Shown piece after piece: positions 9,371 to 17,120 of a stretch of DNA of 41,444 nt (positions are counted from its first letter, which is position 1; each line of letters opens with the position of its first letter). Both the position numbers and the translations under genes were made by a program. Origin of the DNA: Novosphingobium sp. (GTDB lineage Bacteria > Pseudomonadota > Alphaproteobacteria > Sphingomonadales > Sphingomonadaceae); contig SECS01000015.1 of the NCBI GenBank assembly GCA_004211435.1, forward strand, positions 1 to 41,444, in the 5' to 3' direction. Under the pieces are notes generated by a model, which saw only the letters and a program-made list of their open reading frames with translations, had not been told where the DNA came from and ran no database searches.

Positions 9371-10354
9371 ATGGCGAGCACTGCGATAGACACCGATTCT
9401 CTTGGCGCTTCATCGGACCGGACCCATTGGGAATGGCAGTATCTCGATCTAATGCGGCGGATCTGGGAGCACGGTGACGAGCGCGTCGACCGCACCGGCG
9501 TGGGCACGCGCTCGATCCTGGGGGCCGAGCTGCGCTTCGACCTGGCGGACAACCGCATGCCGCTGCTCTCGACCAAGCGCGTGTTCTGGAAGACCGCGAC
9601 GCGCGAGATGTTGTGGTTCCTCACGGGCGACACCAACATCCGTTCGCTCTGCGCGCAGGGCGTGGAGATCTGGACCGATTGGCCGCTCGATCGGTACCGG
9701 CGCGAAACCGGCACCGAGATCAGCCGCGAGGACTTTTCCAAACGCGTGGTCGCCGACGAGGCCTTCGCGCAGGCATGGGGCGATCTCGGTCCGGTCTATG
9801 GCAAGCAGTGGGTCGACTGGGCGGTCTACGAGCCCGTTGCCATCGAGGGCCACGAAGGGCTCTTCCGAAAGCGCCCCAAGGGCGTGAACCAGGTGGCAGA
9901 GGTCGTCGCGAGCCTGCGGAACAATCCGGGCAGCCGCCGTCACATCGTCGAGGGCTGGAACGTCGCCGAACTGAACGCGATGGCGCTGCCGCCCTGCCAC
10001 AAGACCTACCAGTTCCACGTCGCTGACGGAAAGCTTTCGGGCCTGCTCTACCAACGCTCGTGCGACCTAGGCCTCGGCTTCGCCTTCAACATCTGGTCGG
10101 CGGCGCTGCTCGTGCGGATGTTCGCGCAGCAGGCGGGGCTGGAACCGGGCGAGCTCGTGTGGGTTGGGGGAGACGTGCATCTCTATCTCAACCATGCCGC
10201 GCTCGTCGAGGAACAGCTCGGCCGCACCCCTTCGGGCGCACCACGGCTCGAAATCGCGCGCCGGCCGGAATCGATCTTCGACTATCGCATCGAGGACTTC
10301 ACCGTCGTCGATTACACCCCGCAAGCGCACATTTCGGCGCCTGTGGCGGTCTGA
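9371..10354 (+). CDS. thyA: Thymidylate synthase ThyA
   Basis: Makes dTMP from dUMP with methylene-THF as one-carbon donor. The product is 327 residues. After a 20-residue extension compared with E. coli ThyA come DRTGVGTRSILG, PLLSTKRVFWKT, ELLWFL-like MLWFLTGDTNI, the nucleophile Cys209 in LPPCHKTYQFHV, the QRSCDLGLGFAFNI dUMP-binding segment and GDVHLYLNHAALVEEQL. A shorter start is possible because the first 20 residues are not conserved. dfrA, a common neighbour, is not adjacent. Confidence 0.95.
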   Translation: MASTAIDTDSLGASSDRTHWEWQYLDLMRRIWEHGDERVDRTGVGTRSILGAELRFDLADNRMPLLSTKRVFWKTATREMLWFLTGDTNIRSLCAQGVEIWTDWPLDRYRRETGTEISREDFSKRVVADEAFAQAWGDLGPVYGKQWVDWAVYEPVAIEGHEGLFRKRPKGVNQVAEVVASLRNNPGSRRHIVEGWNVAELNAMALPPCHKTYQFHVADGKLSGLLYQRSCDLGLGFAFNIWSAALLVRMFAQQAGLEPGELVWVGGDVHLYLNHAALVEEQLGRTPSGAPRLEIARRPESIFDYRIEDFTVVDYTPQAHISAPVAV

Positions 10355-10428
10355 AGCAAAGCATTGTTGCGTACGGGCGCGGGAAATCGCAATTGAAATA
10401 ATATAACGTACTTGTAAAACTTTGCTTC
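10353..10428. repeat. Inverted repeat in the AT-rich region between thyA and bkdA1
   Basis: GAAGCAAAG (10353-10361) is repeated inverted as CTTTGCTTC (10420-10428), and the inner GTACG (10371-10375) pairs with CGTAC (10407-10411). The left arm begins at the thyA stop codon. The 116-base gap is much more AT-rich than its surroundings and must hold the promoter of the bkd operon. It could be a thyA terminator or a regulator site. Confidence 0.5.
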
Positions 10429-10470
10429 GATCTTGCGCAACCTATTGCACAGGCGGGAGAGAGCGAGAGA

Positions 10471-11769
10471 ATGGCCAAAGTGCCCAAGACCCCGAGCCGG
10501 AAGCGCGGCAACCTGCCACCGCTCGAGCTCCACGTGCCCGAGCCCAAGTACCGGCCCGGCGACGCGGTCGACTATTCGGATCTGGTGATCCCGCCCGCCG
10601 GTGCCCAGCCGCGCCCCGACGAGACCTGCGCCGCGGAAGAGACCTATCCGCTCTGCACCGATCTCGTCCGCGTGCTCGGCGACGACGACAAGGCGGTCGG
10701 CCCGTGGGATCCGCGGCTCGACGCCGAGACCCTGCGCCGCATGCTGCGCGCGATGGCGCTGACCCGCGCTTTCGACGATCGCATGTATCGCGCCCAGCGA
10801 CAGGGCAAGACCAGCTTCTACATGAAGTGCACGGGCGAGGAGGCGATCGCGATCGCCGCGGCCTTCGCGCTGGCCGACGACGACATGGTGTTCCCCTCCT
10901 ATCGCCAGCAGGGCATCCTCGTCGCGCGGAACTATCCGCTGGTCGAGATGGTCAACCAGATCTACTCGAACCGCGCCGACCGGCTGAAGGGGCGCCAGCT
11001 GCCGATCATGTATTCGGCGAAGGACTATGGCTTCTTCTCGATCTCGGGCAACCTGACGACGCAATATCCGCAGGCGGTCGGCTGGGCGATGGCCTCGGCG
11101 ATCAAGGGCGACACGCGCATCGCCACGAGCTTCATCGGCGAGGGCTCGACCGCCGAGGGCGATTTCCACGCGGCGATGACCTTCGCCACGGTCTACAACG
11201 CGCCGGTCGTGCTCAACGTCGTCAACAACCAGTGGGCGATCTCGAGCTTCTCCGGGATTGCCGGGGCCGAGCGCACGACCTTCGCGGCGCGCGCGATCGG
11301 CTATGGCATGGCGGGCATCCGCGTCGACGGCAACGATGCGCTGGCGGTCTTCGCCGCGGTGCGCTGGGCGGCCGACCGCGCGCGTGCCAACAAGGGCCCG
11401 ACCCTGATCGAGCACTTCACCTATCGCGCCGAGGGCCATTCGACCTCGGACGATCCGAGCTCGTACCGCTCGGCACAGGAAAGCGTCGAATGGCCGCTCG
11501 GCGATCCGATCGCGCGGCTCAAGCGCCATCTGATCGCGCTGGGCGAGTGGTCCGAGGAGCAGCAGGCCACGATGGATCGCGAAGTCGCCGAAGAGGTCAA
11601 GGCCGCGTCGAAGGAGGCCGAAAAGAACGGCATCCTCGGCCACGGCCTGCACCATCCGTTCAAGACGATGTTCGAGGACGTGTTCGAGGAACTGCCCTGG
11701 CATCTCGAGGAGCAGGCCGAACAGGCCATCCGCGAGCGGCGCGTGAAGTGGCCGGATTGGAAAGAATGA
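10471..11769 (+). CDS. bkdA1: Branched-chain 2-oxoacid dehydrogenase E1 alpha subunit
   Basis: Thiamine-diphosphate-dependent decarboxylase subunit acting on the 2-oxoacids of Val, Leu and Ile. Its 432 residues fit the branched-chain subfamily: a long N-terminal arm (about residues 1-80, with ELHVPEPKYRPGD), FYMKCTGEEAIAIAAAFAL, FPSYRQQGILVAR, a TPP motif from GEGSTAEGDFHAA (about 223) to VVNNQWAIS (about 250-258), and the YRAEGHSTSDDPSSYRS phosphorylation-loop-like segment. The stop overlaps the E1 beta start as ATGA, so the two subunits are translationally coupled. A purine-rich stretch precedes the ATG. Confidence 0.93.
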   Translation: MAKVPKTPSRKRGNLPPLELHVPEPKYRPGDAVDYSDLVIPPAGAQPRPDETCAAEETYPLCTDLVRVLGDDDKAVGPWDPRLDAETLRRMLRAMALTRAFDDRMYRAQRQGKTSFYMKCTGEEAIAIAAAFALADDDMVFPSYRQQGILVARNYPLVEMVNQIYSNRADRLKGRQLPIMYSAKDYGFFSISGNLTTQYPQAVGWAMASAIKGDTRIATSFIGEGSTAEGDFHAAMTFATVYNAPVVLNVVNNQWAISSFSGIAGAERTTFAARAIGYGMAGIRVDGNDALAVFAAVRWAADRARANKGPTLIEHFTYRAEGHSTSDDPSSYRSAQESVEWPLGDPIARLKRHLIALGEWSEEQQATMDREVAEEVKAASKEAEKNGILGHGLHHPFKTMFEDVFEELPWHLEEQAEQAIRERRVKWPDWKE

Positions 11770-12824
11770 TGACCCAGGAGGAATCCCCCGTCTCGCTGGC
11801 TGATGCGCCGACCCGCCGCCTCAACATGATCGAGGCGATCAACGACGCGCTCGACATCATGATGGAGCGCGACGCCAATGTCGTGATCACCGGCGAGGAC
11901 GTCGGCTATTTCGGCGGCGTGTTCCGCGCCACGGCCGGGCTGCAGGCCAAATACGGCAAGATCCGTGTGTTCGACACGCCGATCAGCGAATGCGGCATCA
12001 TCGGCGCCGCCGTCGGCATGGCCGCCTATGGCTTGCGCCCGGTGCCCGAGATCCAATTTGCCGACTACATCTATCCGGGGCTCGATCAGCTCGTCTCCGA
12101 GGCGGCGCGGCTGCGCTATCGCTCGGCCGGCGAATTCACCGCGCCGATCACCGTGCGCTCGCCTTTCGGCGGCGGCATCTTCGGCGGGCAGACGCACAGC
12201 CAGAGCCCCGAGGCGCTGTTCACCCACGTCGCGGGCCTCAAGACCGTGATCCCGGCCACGCCGCACGATGCCAAGGGCCTGCTGATCGCCGCGATCGAGG
12301 ACAACGATCCGGTGATCTTCTTCGAGCCCAAGCGGATCTACAACGGTCCCTTCGACGGCTATTACGATACGCCGGCGAGCCCCTGGGCCAAACATGCAGG
12401 CTCGGTCGTGCCCGAGGGCTATTATTCGATTCCCTTGGGCAAGGCGCGGATCGTGAAGGAGGGCGAGGCGCTGACCGTGCTCGCCTATGGCACGATGATC
12501 CACGTCGCCGAGGCGGTGCTGGCCGAGAAGGGCGTCGATGCCGAGATCATCGACCTGCGTACGCTCGTGCCGATCGACATGGCGACTGTGGAGAAGTCTG
12601 TGAAGAAGACGGGGCGTTGCCTGGTGATACACGAGGCGACACGGACCTCCGGCTTCGGCGCCGAGCTGTCTGCATTGGTGCAGGAGCGCTGCTTCTACCA
12701 CCTCGAGGCGCCGGTCGAGCGCGTCACGGGCTTCGACACGCCTTATCCGCACAGCCTTGAATGGGCCTATTTCCCCGGTCCCGTCCGCATCGGCGAGGCG
12801 GTCGACCGCCTGCTGGGGGCCTGA
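11766..12824 (+). CDS. bkdA2: Branched-chain 2-oxoacid dehydrogenase E1 beta subunit
   Basis: Partner of E1 alpha, forming the alpha2beta2 decarboxylase. The product is 352 residues. After about 17 polar residues, LNMIEAINDALDIMMERD begins the transketolase-like pyrimidine domain, with VITGEDVGYFGGVFRAT, FADYIYPGLDQLVSEAAR and PFGGGIFGGQTHSQSPEA. The C-terminal transketolase domain has IDLRTLVPIDMATVEKSVKK and HEATRTSGFGAE. Two adjacent ATGs (11766 and 11769) are possible starts; the first overlaps the E1 alpha stop. The E2 gene follows 4 bases downstream. Confidence 0.93.
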   Translation: MMTQEESPVSLADAPTRRLNMIEAINDALDIMMERDANVVITGEDVGYFGGVFRATAGLQAKYGKIRVFDTPISECGIIGAAVGMAAYGLRPVPEIQFADYIYPGLDQLVSEAARLRYRSAGEFTAPITVRSPFGGGIFGGQTHSQSPEALFTHVAGLKTVIPATPHDAKGLLIAAIEDNDPVIFFEPKRIYNGPFDGYYDTPASPWAKHAGSVVPEGYYSIPLGKARIVKEGEALTVLAYGTMIHVAEAVLAEKGVDAEIIDLRTLVPIDMATVEKSVKKTGRCLVIHEATRTSGFGAELSALVQERCFYHLEAPVERVTGFDTPYPHSLEWAYFPGPVRIGEAVDRLLGA

Positions 12825-12828
12825 GGCG

Positions 12829-14523
12829 ATGGGCACCTTCACCTTCCGCCTGCCCGACATCGGCGAGGGCATCGCCGAGGCCGAGATCGTCGCCTGGCAC
12901 GTCAAGGTCGGCGACCGGATCGAGGAAGACTCGCCGATCGCCGACATGATGACCGACAAGGCCACGGTCGAGATGGAAAGCCCTGTTACCGGCGTGGTCC
13001 GCGAGGTCGCGGGCGAGGTCGGCGATACCGTCGCGATCGGTTCGCCGCTGGTGGTGATCGAGACCGAGGGCGGCGAGGCCTATGCGGAGCCGGCACCGGC
13101 GGCTGAGCCTGAGCCGAAAGCAAAACCCGCCGTGAACTCCGCACCCGCTCGTGCTGAGCCTGTGGAAGCACCCAGCGCAGCGCCCGCCGCCAGCGGGAAG
13201 GGGCGTTTCGTCTTCCGCCTGCCCGACATCGGCGAAGGCATCGCCGAGGCCGAGATCGTCGCCTGGCACGTCCAGGTCGGCGATCGGATCGAGGAAGATT
13301 CGCCGATCGCGGACATGATGACCGACAAGGCCACGGTCGAGATGGAAAGCCCGGTCACCGGCGTGGTCCGCGAGATCGCGGGCGAGGTCGGCGCGACGGT
13401 TGCGATCGGTTCGCCGTTGGTGGTGATCGAGACCGAAGGCGGCTCCTACGAGGCGCCCGGTCCCGATGCCGAGGATGTCCGAGAGCGGATTGCGGCGGAA
13501 ACCCCCGATGCCGAAGATGTCGAGCGCGCAGCGTCGCGGCTGGAGAACGAAAGCGCACCGTTGCGGCCGAGCAAGCCTGTGCCGCCACCGGTCGTCCGCA
13601 GCACCGGCGGCAAGGCCTTGGCCTCGCCGGCCGTGCGCGCCCGTGCGCGCTCGCTGGGCGTGGACCTGGCTGCGGTAACGGGCGGGCTCGACGGCGTGGT
13701 CCGGCACGAGCATCTCGACGCTCATTTGCTCGCGCAAAAGCCGGTTGCTCCCGCCAAGGATGCGCCAGCCGCCAAGCCCGAGGCCAAGCGCGCGCCCGAG
13801 CAGCAGATTGACGGTGCCGGCGAGCAGATCAAGGTCATCGGCCTGCGCCGCCGCATCGCCGAAAACATGGCCGCTTCGAAGCGCCATATCCCGCACTTCA
13901 CCTATGTCGACGAATGCGACGTCACCGAGCTCGAACGCTGGCGCGGCGAGTTCAACGACCAGCGCGGCGACAAGCCGAAGCTGACCTTGCTGCCGTTTCT
14001 GATCACCGCGATCTGCCGCACCCTGCCTGAGTTCCCGATGATCAACGCGCGCTACGACGAGGAGGCGAATGTCGTCACGCGCTACGATTCGGTGCATCTC
14101 GGCATGGCTGCGCAGACGCCCGCCGGGCTGATGGTTCCGGTCATCCGCAATGCGCAGAATCTGACGCTGTGGGCACTCGCCGCCGAGATCGCGCGGCTGG
14201 CCGAAGCGGCTCGCGAAGGCACGGCCAAGTCGGAAGAGCTCTCGGGTTCGACTCTGACCGTGACCTCGCTGGGACCGCTGGGCGGCATCGCCACGACGCC
14301 GGTTATCAACCGGCCCGAAGTGGCGATCATCGGCCCGAACAAGATCGTAGAACGGCCGGTCTACGTCTCCGACGGGCAGGGCGGCGAACGCATCGAGAAG
14401 CGCAAGCTGATGAACGTCTCGATCAGCTGCGACCACCGCGTCGTCGACGGGTGGGACGCTGCGAGTTTCATCCAGGCGCTCAAGCGACGGATCGAGGCGC
14501 CCCTGATGATGCTGGCCGGTTAG
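12829..14523 (+). CDS. bkdB: Branched-chain 2-oxoacid dehydrogenase E2 (dihydrolipoyl acyltransferase) with two lipoyl domains
   Basis: Core acyltransferase of 564 residues. Two lipoyl domains lie in tandem (about residues 1-83 and 124-206), with lipoyl lysines at about K44 and K167 in MMTDKATVEMESP. An Ala/Pro/Glu linker joins them. A peripheral-subunit-binding domain (about 260-300, ASPAVRARARSLGVDL) and the catalytic domain follow, ending with the active-site motif CDHRVVDGWDAASF. The two lipoyl-coding segments are about 93 percent identical in DNA. BCKDH E2 proteins usually carry one lipoyl domain. No E3 (lpd) gene follows. The stop overlaps that of the convergent gene. Confidence 0.93.
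   Translation: MGTFTFRLPDIGEGIAEAEIVAWHVKVGDRIEEDSPIADMMTDKATVEMESPVTGVVREVAGEVGDTVAIGSPLVVIETEGGEAYAEPAPAAEPEPKAKPAVNSAPARAEPVEAPSAAPAASGKGRFVFRLPDIGEGIAEAEIVAWHVQVGDRIEEDSPIADMMTDKATVEMESPVTGVVREIAGEVGATVAIGSPLVVIETEGGSYEAPGPDAEDVRERIAAETPDAEDVERAASRLENESAPLRPSKPVPPPVVRSTGGKALASPAVRARARSLGVDLAAVTGGLDGVVRHEHLDAHLLAQKPVAPAKDAPAAKPEAKRAPEQQIDGAGEQIKVIGLRRRIAENMAASKRHIPHFTYVDECDVTELERWRGEFNDQRGDKPKLTLLPFLITAICRTLPEFPMINARYDEEANVVTRYDSVHLGMAAQTPAGLMVPVIRNAQNLTLWALAAEIARLAEAAREGTAKSEELSGSTLTVTSLGPLGGIATTPVINRPEVAIIGPNKIVERPVYVSDGQGGERIEKRKLMNVSISCDHRVVDGWDAASFIQALKRRIEAPLMMLAG
12838..13443 (+). repeat. Tandem duplication of the lipoyl-domain coding sequence
   Basis: About 237 bases at 12838-13074 recur at 13207-13443, offset 369 bases. 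By eye there are about 17 differences, most of them synonymous. The intervening linker is not repeated. Confidence 0.85.
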
Positions 14524-14981
14524 CGCACGATGCCGCTGTAGGCGATCTGACCGCGGCCGCGCTGGGCCTGGGTCGCCGGCACGCGCCAGCGCATGTGGGT
14601 GACGTCCTCGGGCGAGGCCAGACGCTGTCCGACTCGCAGCATGCCGAGCTGGCCCCAGGTGCGGCCATTGTCGACCGAGACCTCCTGATCGTCCCGCGCG
14701 CTCGCCTGATAGGCGATGGCCTGCGGGAGCGGATTGGTGATGGTGAAGCCGCCGTCGCCGCCCATGCGGTACCAGTTCACGATCGTCACGACCCGGTCGC
14801 CGCGGTTGAGGCGGCTTGCCGGTTCGAGGCTCCGCGTGGTGCCGCCATCGACGCGCTCGACGAAGACGGCACTGTCGGTGGCCACGGTCGGCCCGGCTGC
14901 GTTCGACTGGGCCGAGGTGGCGGCCGGCAACGTGATCGAAAGTCCGGTCAGGGCATATCCGACCCAGGCATAGAACTTCAC
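14520..14981 (-). CDS. Secreted protein with one DUF11-like beta-sandwich repeat
   Basis: Taking the GTG at 14981, which follows a GGGGGAATA ribosome site on the minus strand, gives 153 residues. The N-terminus is a signal peptide (hydrophobic helix to about residue 20, then PAATSAQS). The rest follows the DUF11 conserved-repeat pattern: a GDRVVTIVNW strand, ITNPLPQAIAYQASA, EVSVDNGRTWG, then PEDVTHMRWRVPA. Such domains occur in surface and secreted proteins; no enzymatic role is implied. Its stop overlaps the bkdB stop by 4 bases. An ATG at 15143 would add an unlikely N-terminal tail before the signal peptide. Confidence 0.7.
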   Translation of the reverse strand: MKFYAWVGYALTGLSITLPAATSAQSNAAGPTVATDSAVFVERVDGGTTRSLEPASRLNRGDRVVTIVNWYRMGGDGGFTITNPLPQAIAYQASARDDQEVSVDNGRTWGQLGMLRVGQRLASPEDVTHMRWRVPATQAQRGRGQIAYSGIVR

Positions 14982-15148
14982 GGTATTCCCCCTGTTCGGT
15001 CCACGGTGGACCATCGAGGGCAGTATCTTCGCGCAAACCAAAGGAATGGTTAACGCCGCCTTGACCATGTCCAGGCCGCGGAATCCCGCCAGAAACGGGC
15101 CAAATCCCTGGCTGTCACGGGCTTGCAAAAAATCTCTTTCCAACCGTG

Positions 15149-15177
15149 TTGACAGCCCCGGAACTCTCGCCTAGTTC
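15149..15177 (+). promoter_or_regulatory. Putative sigma70 promoter of tRNA-Asp
   Basis: A perfect TTGACA (15149-15154) is followed after 17 bases by TAGTTC (15172-15177), 20 bases before the mature tRNA 5' end. Confidence 0.6.
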
Positions 15178-15197
15178 GCGGCCTCCCAAGTGGCTGC

Positions 15198-15274
15198 GCG
15201 GGTGTAGCTCAGTTGGTTAGAGTGCCGGCCTGTCACGCCGGAGGTCGCGGGTTCGAGCCCCGTCACTCGCGCCA
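15198..15274 (+). tRNA. tRNA-Asp (anticodon GTC)
   Basis: A 77-nt cloverleaf with CCA encoded. The acceptor GCGGGTG pairs with CACTCGC; the anticodon arm CCGGC/GCCGG encloses the loop CTGTCAC, giving anticodon GTC. The T-arm has GGGTTCGAGCCC. Confidence 0.95.
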
Positions 15275-15388
15275 CTTGGGAATTTCACGACATCGAGAAC
15301 CTCGCTACGGCGCTGCCCGATGGCCAGCAGCGCGCGTCCGTGGCGTGCCGTCCACGCGGCCTTTAACCCGGCGTAGGGAGCAATGTGT

Positions 15389-15637
15389 CTATTGGCGCGG
15401 CGCGCTCCAGCGGCCGGTTTCCATCCAGATCAGGAAGCGTCCGAGGGGCAGCAGCCAGATGACGCCGAGTACGAGATAGATCGGCGCCTGGATCAAAGCA
15501 TGCCAGCCGGCGATCACCGGCGCGAGATAGATCGCGATGACGAGCGCGTAGATGCCGAGTCCCACGACCAGGCCGAGAATGCCGACGGGGATTCGCCATG
15601 TCGGCTCGCGACGATTGCCACGGATCTTCGGAGGCAT
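15389..15637 (-). CDS. DUF2842 family small membrane protein
   Basis: An 82-residue protein with two hydrophobic helices (about 16-43 and 50-71) and a closing LGRFLIWMETGRW, the pattern of DUF2842, a family of short alphaproteobacterial membrane proteins of unknown function. The ATG overlaps the stop of the 5-formyl-THF cyclo-ligase gene by one base, so the two are probably translated together. Confidence 0.75.
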   Translation of the reverse strand: MPPKIRGNRREPTWRIPVGILGLVVGLGIYALVIAIYLAPVIAGWHALIQAPIYLVLGVIWLLPLGRFLIWMETGRWSAPRQ

Positions 15638-16212
15638 CAGGATTCGCTTTCGTAGAGCCGCGTCGGCGTGACGACCGCGCGCAAGGGCTGGTCGTGATCC
15701 TCCATCGGCAAATGGTCGACGAGTTGGCTGTCCCAGCCGAGGCCCACGGCGAGCGTTTCGGGGTGGGCAGCGAGCCAGCGGTCGTAGTGGCCGCCGCCCT
15801 GGCCGAGCCGTCCGCCCTGTGCGGTGAAGGCGAGCAGCGGCACGATGACGAGGTCGGGTACGGCCGGATCGGCATCGGCTGCGGGCTGAAGGTGGCGATA
15901 GGGGCCTTCTTCGAGGTCGCTGTCCTCGAACGGATCGCGCCAGAGGTGAAAGGCCATGGCATCGCCGCGTGCGGTGAAGCGGGGCAGGGCGATCTGGCGG
16001 CCGTTCTCGTAGAGCCACCTGGCATAGCCGCGCGTCGGTGCCTCGTTGGCATTGGCGTGATAGAGCCCGACCACGCTGCCCTCGGGCGCGAGATCGGCCA
16101 GCGGACGCGGCGGGCGCAGGAACAGCAGCGCGCGCGTCGCATCGGGCAGGGCGGCGACGTGCTTGCGGCGCAGGTCGCGCATTCGCGCGCGGAGCTTGTG
16201 CTTCTCGTCCAC
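15637..16212 (-). CDS. 5-formyltetrahydrofolate cyclo-ligase
   Basis: Converts 5-formyl-THF to 5,10-methenyl-THF with ATP. The GTG at 16212 gives 191 residues: DEKHKLRARMRDLRR at the N-terminus, a VVGLYHANANEAPT segment, DLVIVPLLAFTAQGGRLGQGGGHYDRWLA, the family signature, and VGLGWDSQLVDHLP. An ATG at 16290 is in frame, but that extension would be translated from inside the 6S RNA helix and has no family similarity, so I reject it. In many Proteobacteria this gene lies directly downstream of the 6S RNA gene, as here. Confidence 0.88.
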   Translation of the reverse strand: MDEKHKLRARMRDLRRKHVAALPDATRALLFLRPPRPLADLAPEGSVVGLYHANANEAPTRGYARWLYENGRQIALPRFTARGDAMAFHLWRDPFEDSDLEEGPYRHLQPAADADPAVPDLVIVPLLAFTAQGGRLGQGGGHYDRWLAAHPETLAVGLGWDSQLVDHLPMEDHDQPLRAVVTPTRLYESES

Positions 16213-16216
16213 GCTG

Positions 16217-16363
16217 TATCCTTGAAACGTGTGGGGGAGGGTGACGGGCCCACCATGGGTCGTTGCCGAGAAATCCACTGACGCGTTCACGTCAGGTGGG
16301 GACCATGTGTGTCAGACCCCAATGGAAACAGAGTGGTCCAACCAGGGACAGCCCCCAAGGATT
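16217..16363 (-). ncRNA. ssrS: 6S RNA (ssrS)
   Basis: Lies between zapA and 5-formyl-THF cyclo-ligase, the classic 6S location. On the minus strand the ends pair as AUCCUUG with CAAGGAU (16356-16362 / 16218-16224), followed by GGGGG with CCCUCCCCC. Past a large internal region, CCAUUGGGGUC pairs with GACCCAUGG, and the apex is a hairpin CUGACG/CGUCAG. This long, interrupted rod with a central bubble mimics an open promoter and binds sigma70 RNA polymerase. A TATAAG at 16366-16371 may be its -10 box. The ends are estimated to within a few bases. Confidence 0.83.
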
Positions 16364-16439
16364 TGCTTATAGCCTCAGGGATGTTCGAACGGCTCGTGCC
16401 GGGCAGATCCCGTCGAGAGCCTATCTAGGGGTTGCGGGG

Positions 16440-16748
16440 CTAGCCCTCAAGCCTGGAGGCGAGATTTTCCAGTCGCTCGGCAATTGCGTCGAGCTTTTGT
16501 GCGCTCGCCGGTGACAGGCCCGGCTGCGGATTCGCGCCACCCGTACGCGAGTTGGCGTCATGAAGCTCGTCGGCGAGGAGCAGTGCGGCGAACAGCAGCA
16601 TACGGCTTTCGCTCTGGCCGGTGACGTCACCCATCGTCGCGATCTTGGTAGCGATCATTTCGCCCAGACCAGTGACGTGGTCTTCCTCCCCCTCGGCGCA
16701 GGCGACGGTGAAATGGCGTCCGCCGATCTCCAGCTTGACGTTGCTCAT
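16440..16748 (-). CDS. zapA: Cell division protein ZapA
   Basis: Z-ring-associated protein that cross-links FtsZ filaments at midcell. The product is 102 residues: VKLEIGGRHFTVACAEGEEDHV at the N-terminus is the ZapA fold, then a helical MLLFAALLLADELHDA, and a C-terminal amphipathic coiled coil (KLDAIAERLENLASRL). The start overlaps the stop of the upstream small coiled-coil gene by 4 bases; the 6S RNA gene follows. Confidence 0.88.
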   Translation of the reverse strand: MSNVKLEIGGRHFTVACAEGEEDHVTGLGEMIATKIATMGDVTGQSESRMLLFAALLLADELHDANSRTGGANPQPGLSPASAQKLDAIAERLENLASRLEG

Positions 16749-16930
16749 GGCCTTTGCCCCGCAAGCAGCGTGTCGAGCTGGTGCAGCGACAGTGTAACCG
16801 CCTCGCGCAGGCGTTCATGCCGCGTCGCAAGTTCGTGATCGGCCTTGGGTGGCAGTGATGCAGCCCGCTCGATACGGCTCAAGGCTGCTTCTATCCGTCC
16901 CAATGCTTTTTCGATGGATGCCCCTTCCAT
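16745..16930 (-). CDS. Small coiled-coil protein upstream of zapA
   Basis: A 61-residue, wholly helical and charged product (IEKALGRIEAALSRIERAA, then LREAVTLSLHQLDTLL) overlapping zapA by 4 bases. I do not recognise a named family. Its size, coiled-coil nature and coupling to zapA suggest a ZapA partner or a ZapB-like role, but that is only inference from context. The start at 16930 gives the whole coiled coil. Confidence 0.6.
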   Translation of the reverse strand: MEGASIEKALGRIEAALSRIERAASLPPKADHELATRHERLREAVTLSLHQLDTLLAGQRP

Positions 16931-17120
16931 GCCCCAGCGCTAGCGCAAAATCGCGCCGCTGCAAAGTGTTGTGCGCCATGGTGGTGACGTCAAATCGTCA
17001 TTATCGGTACATATTCGCGGCTTCCTTATGGGGGCAGGGCGCTTGACGGGGCGCCCCCTCACCCTAAAGGAAGCCCCCATCGAATCGGCGCCTCCTGCCG
17101 ACCTCGGGAGCATTTTCCAG

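Noticed and set aside
12724..15036. Open frame of 770 codons on the minus strand antisense to bkdB
   Set aside because: It mirrors the high-GC codon pattern of the sense gene, is full of His/Arg/Asp repeats of the two lipoyl domains, and matches no family.
16213..16290. Longer start for 5-formyl-THF cyclo-ligase at 16290
   Set aside because: The added residues would come from the helix of the 6S RNA and are not conserved in the family.
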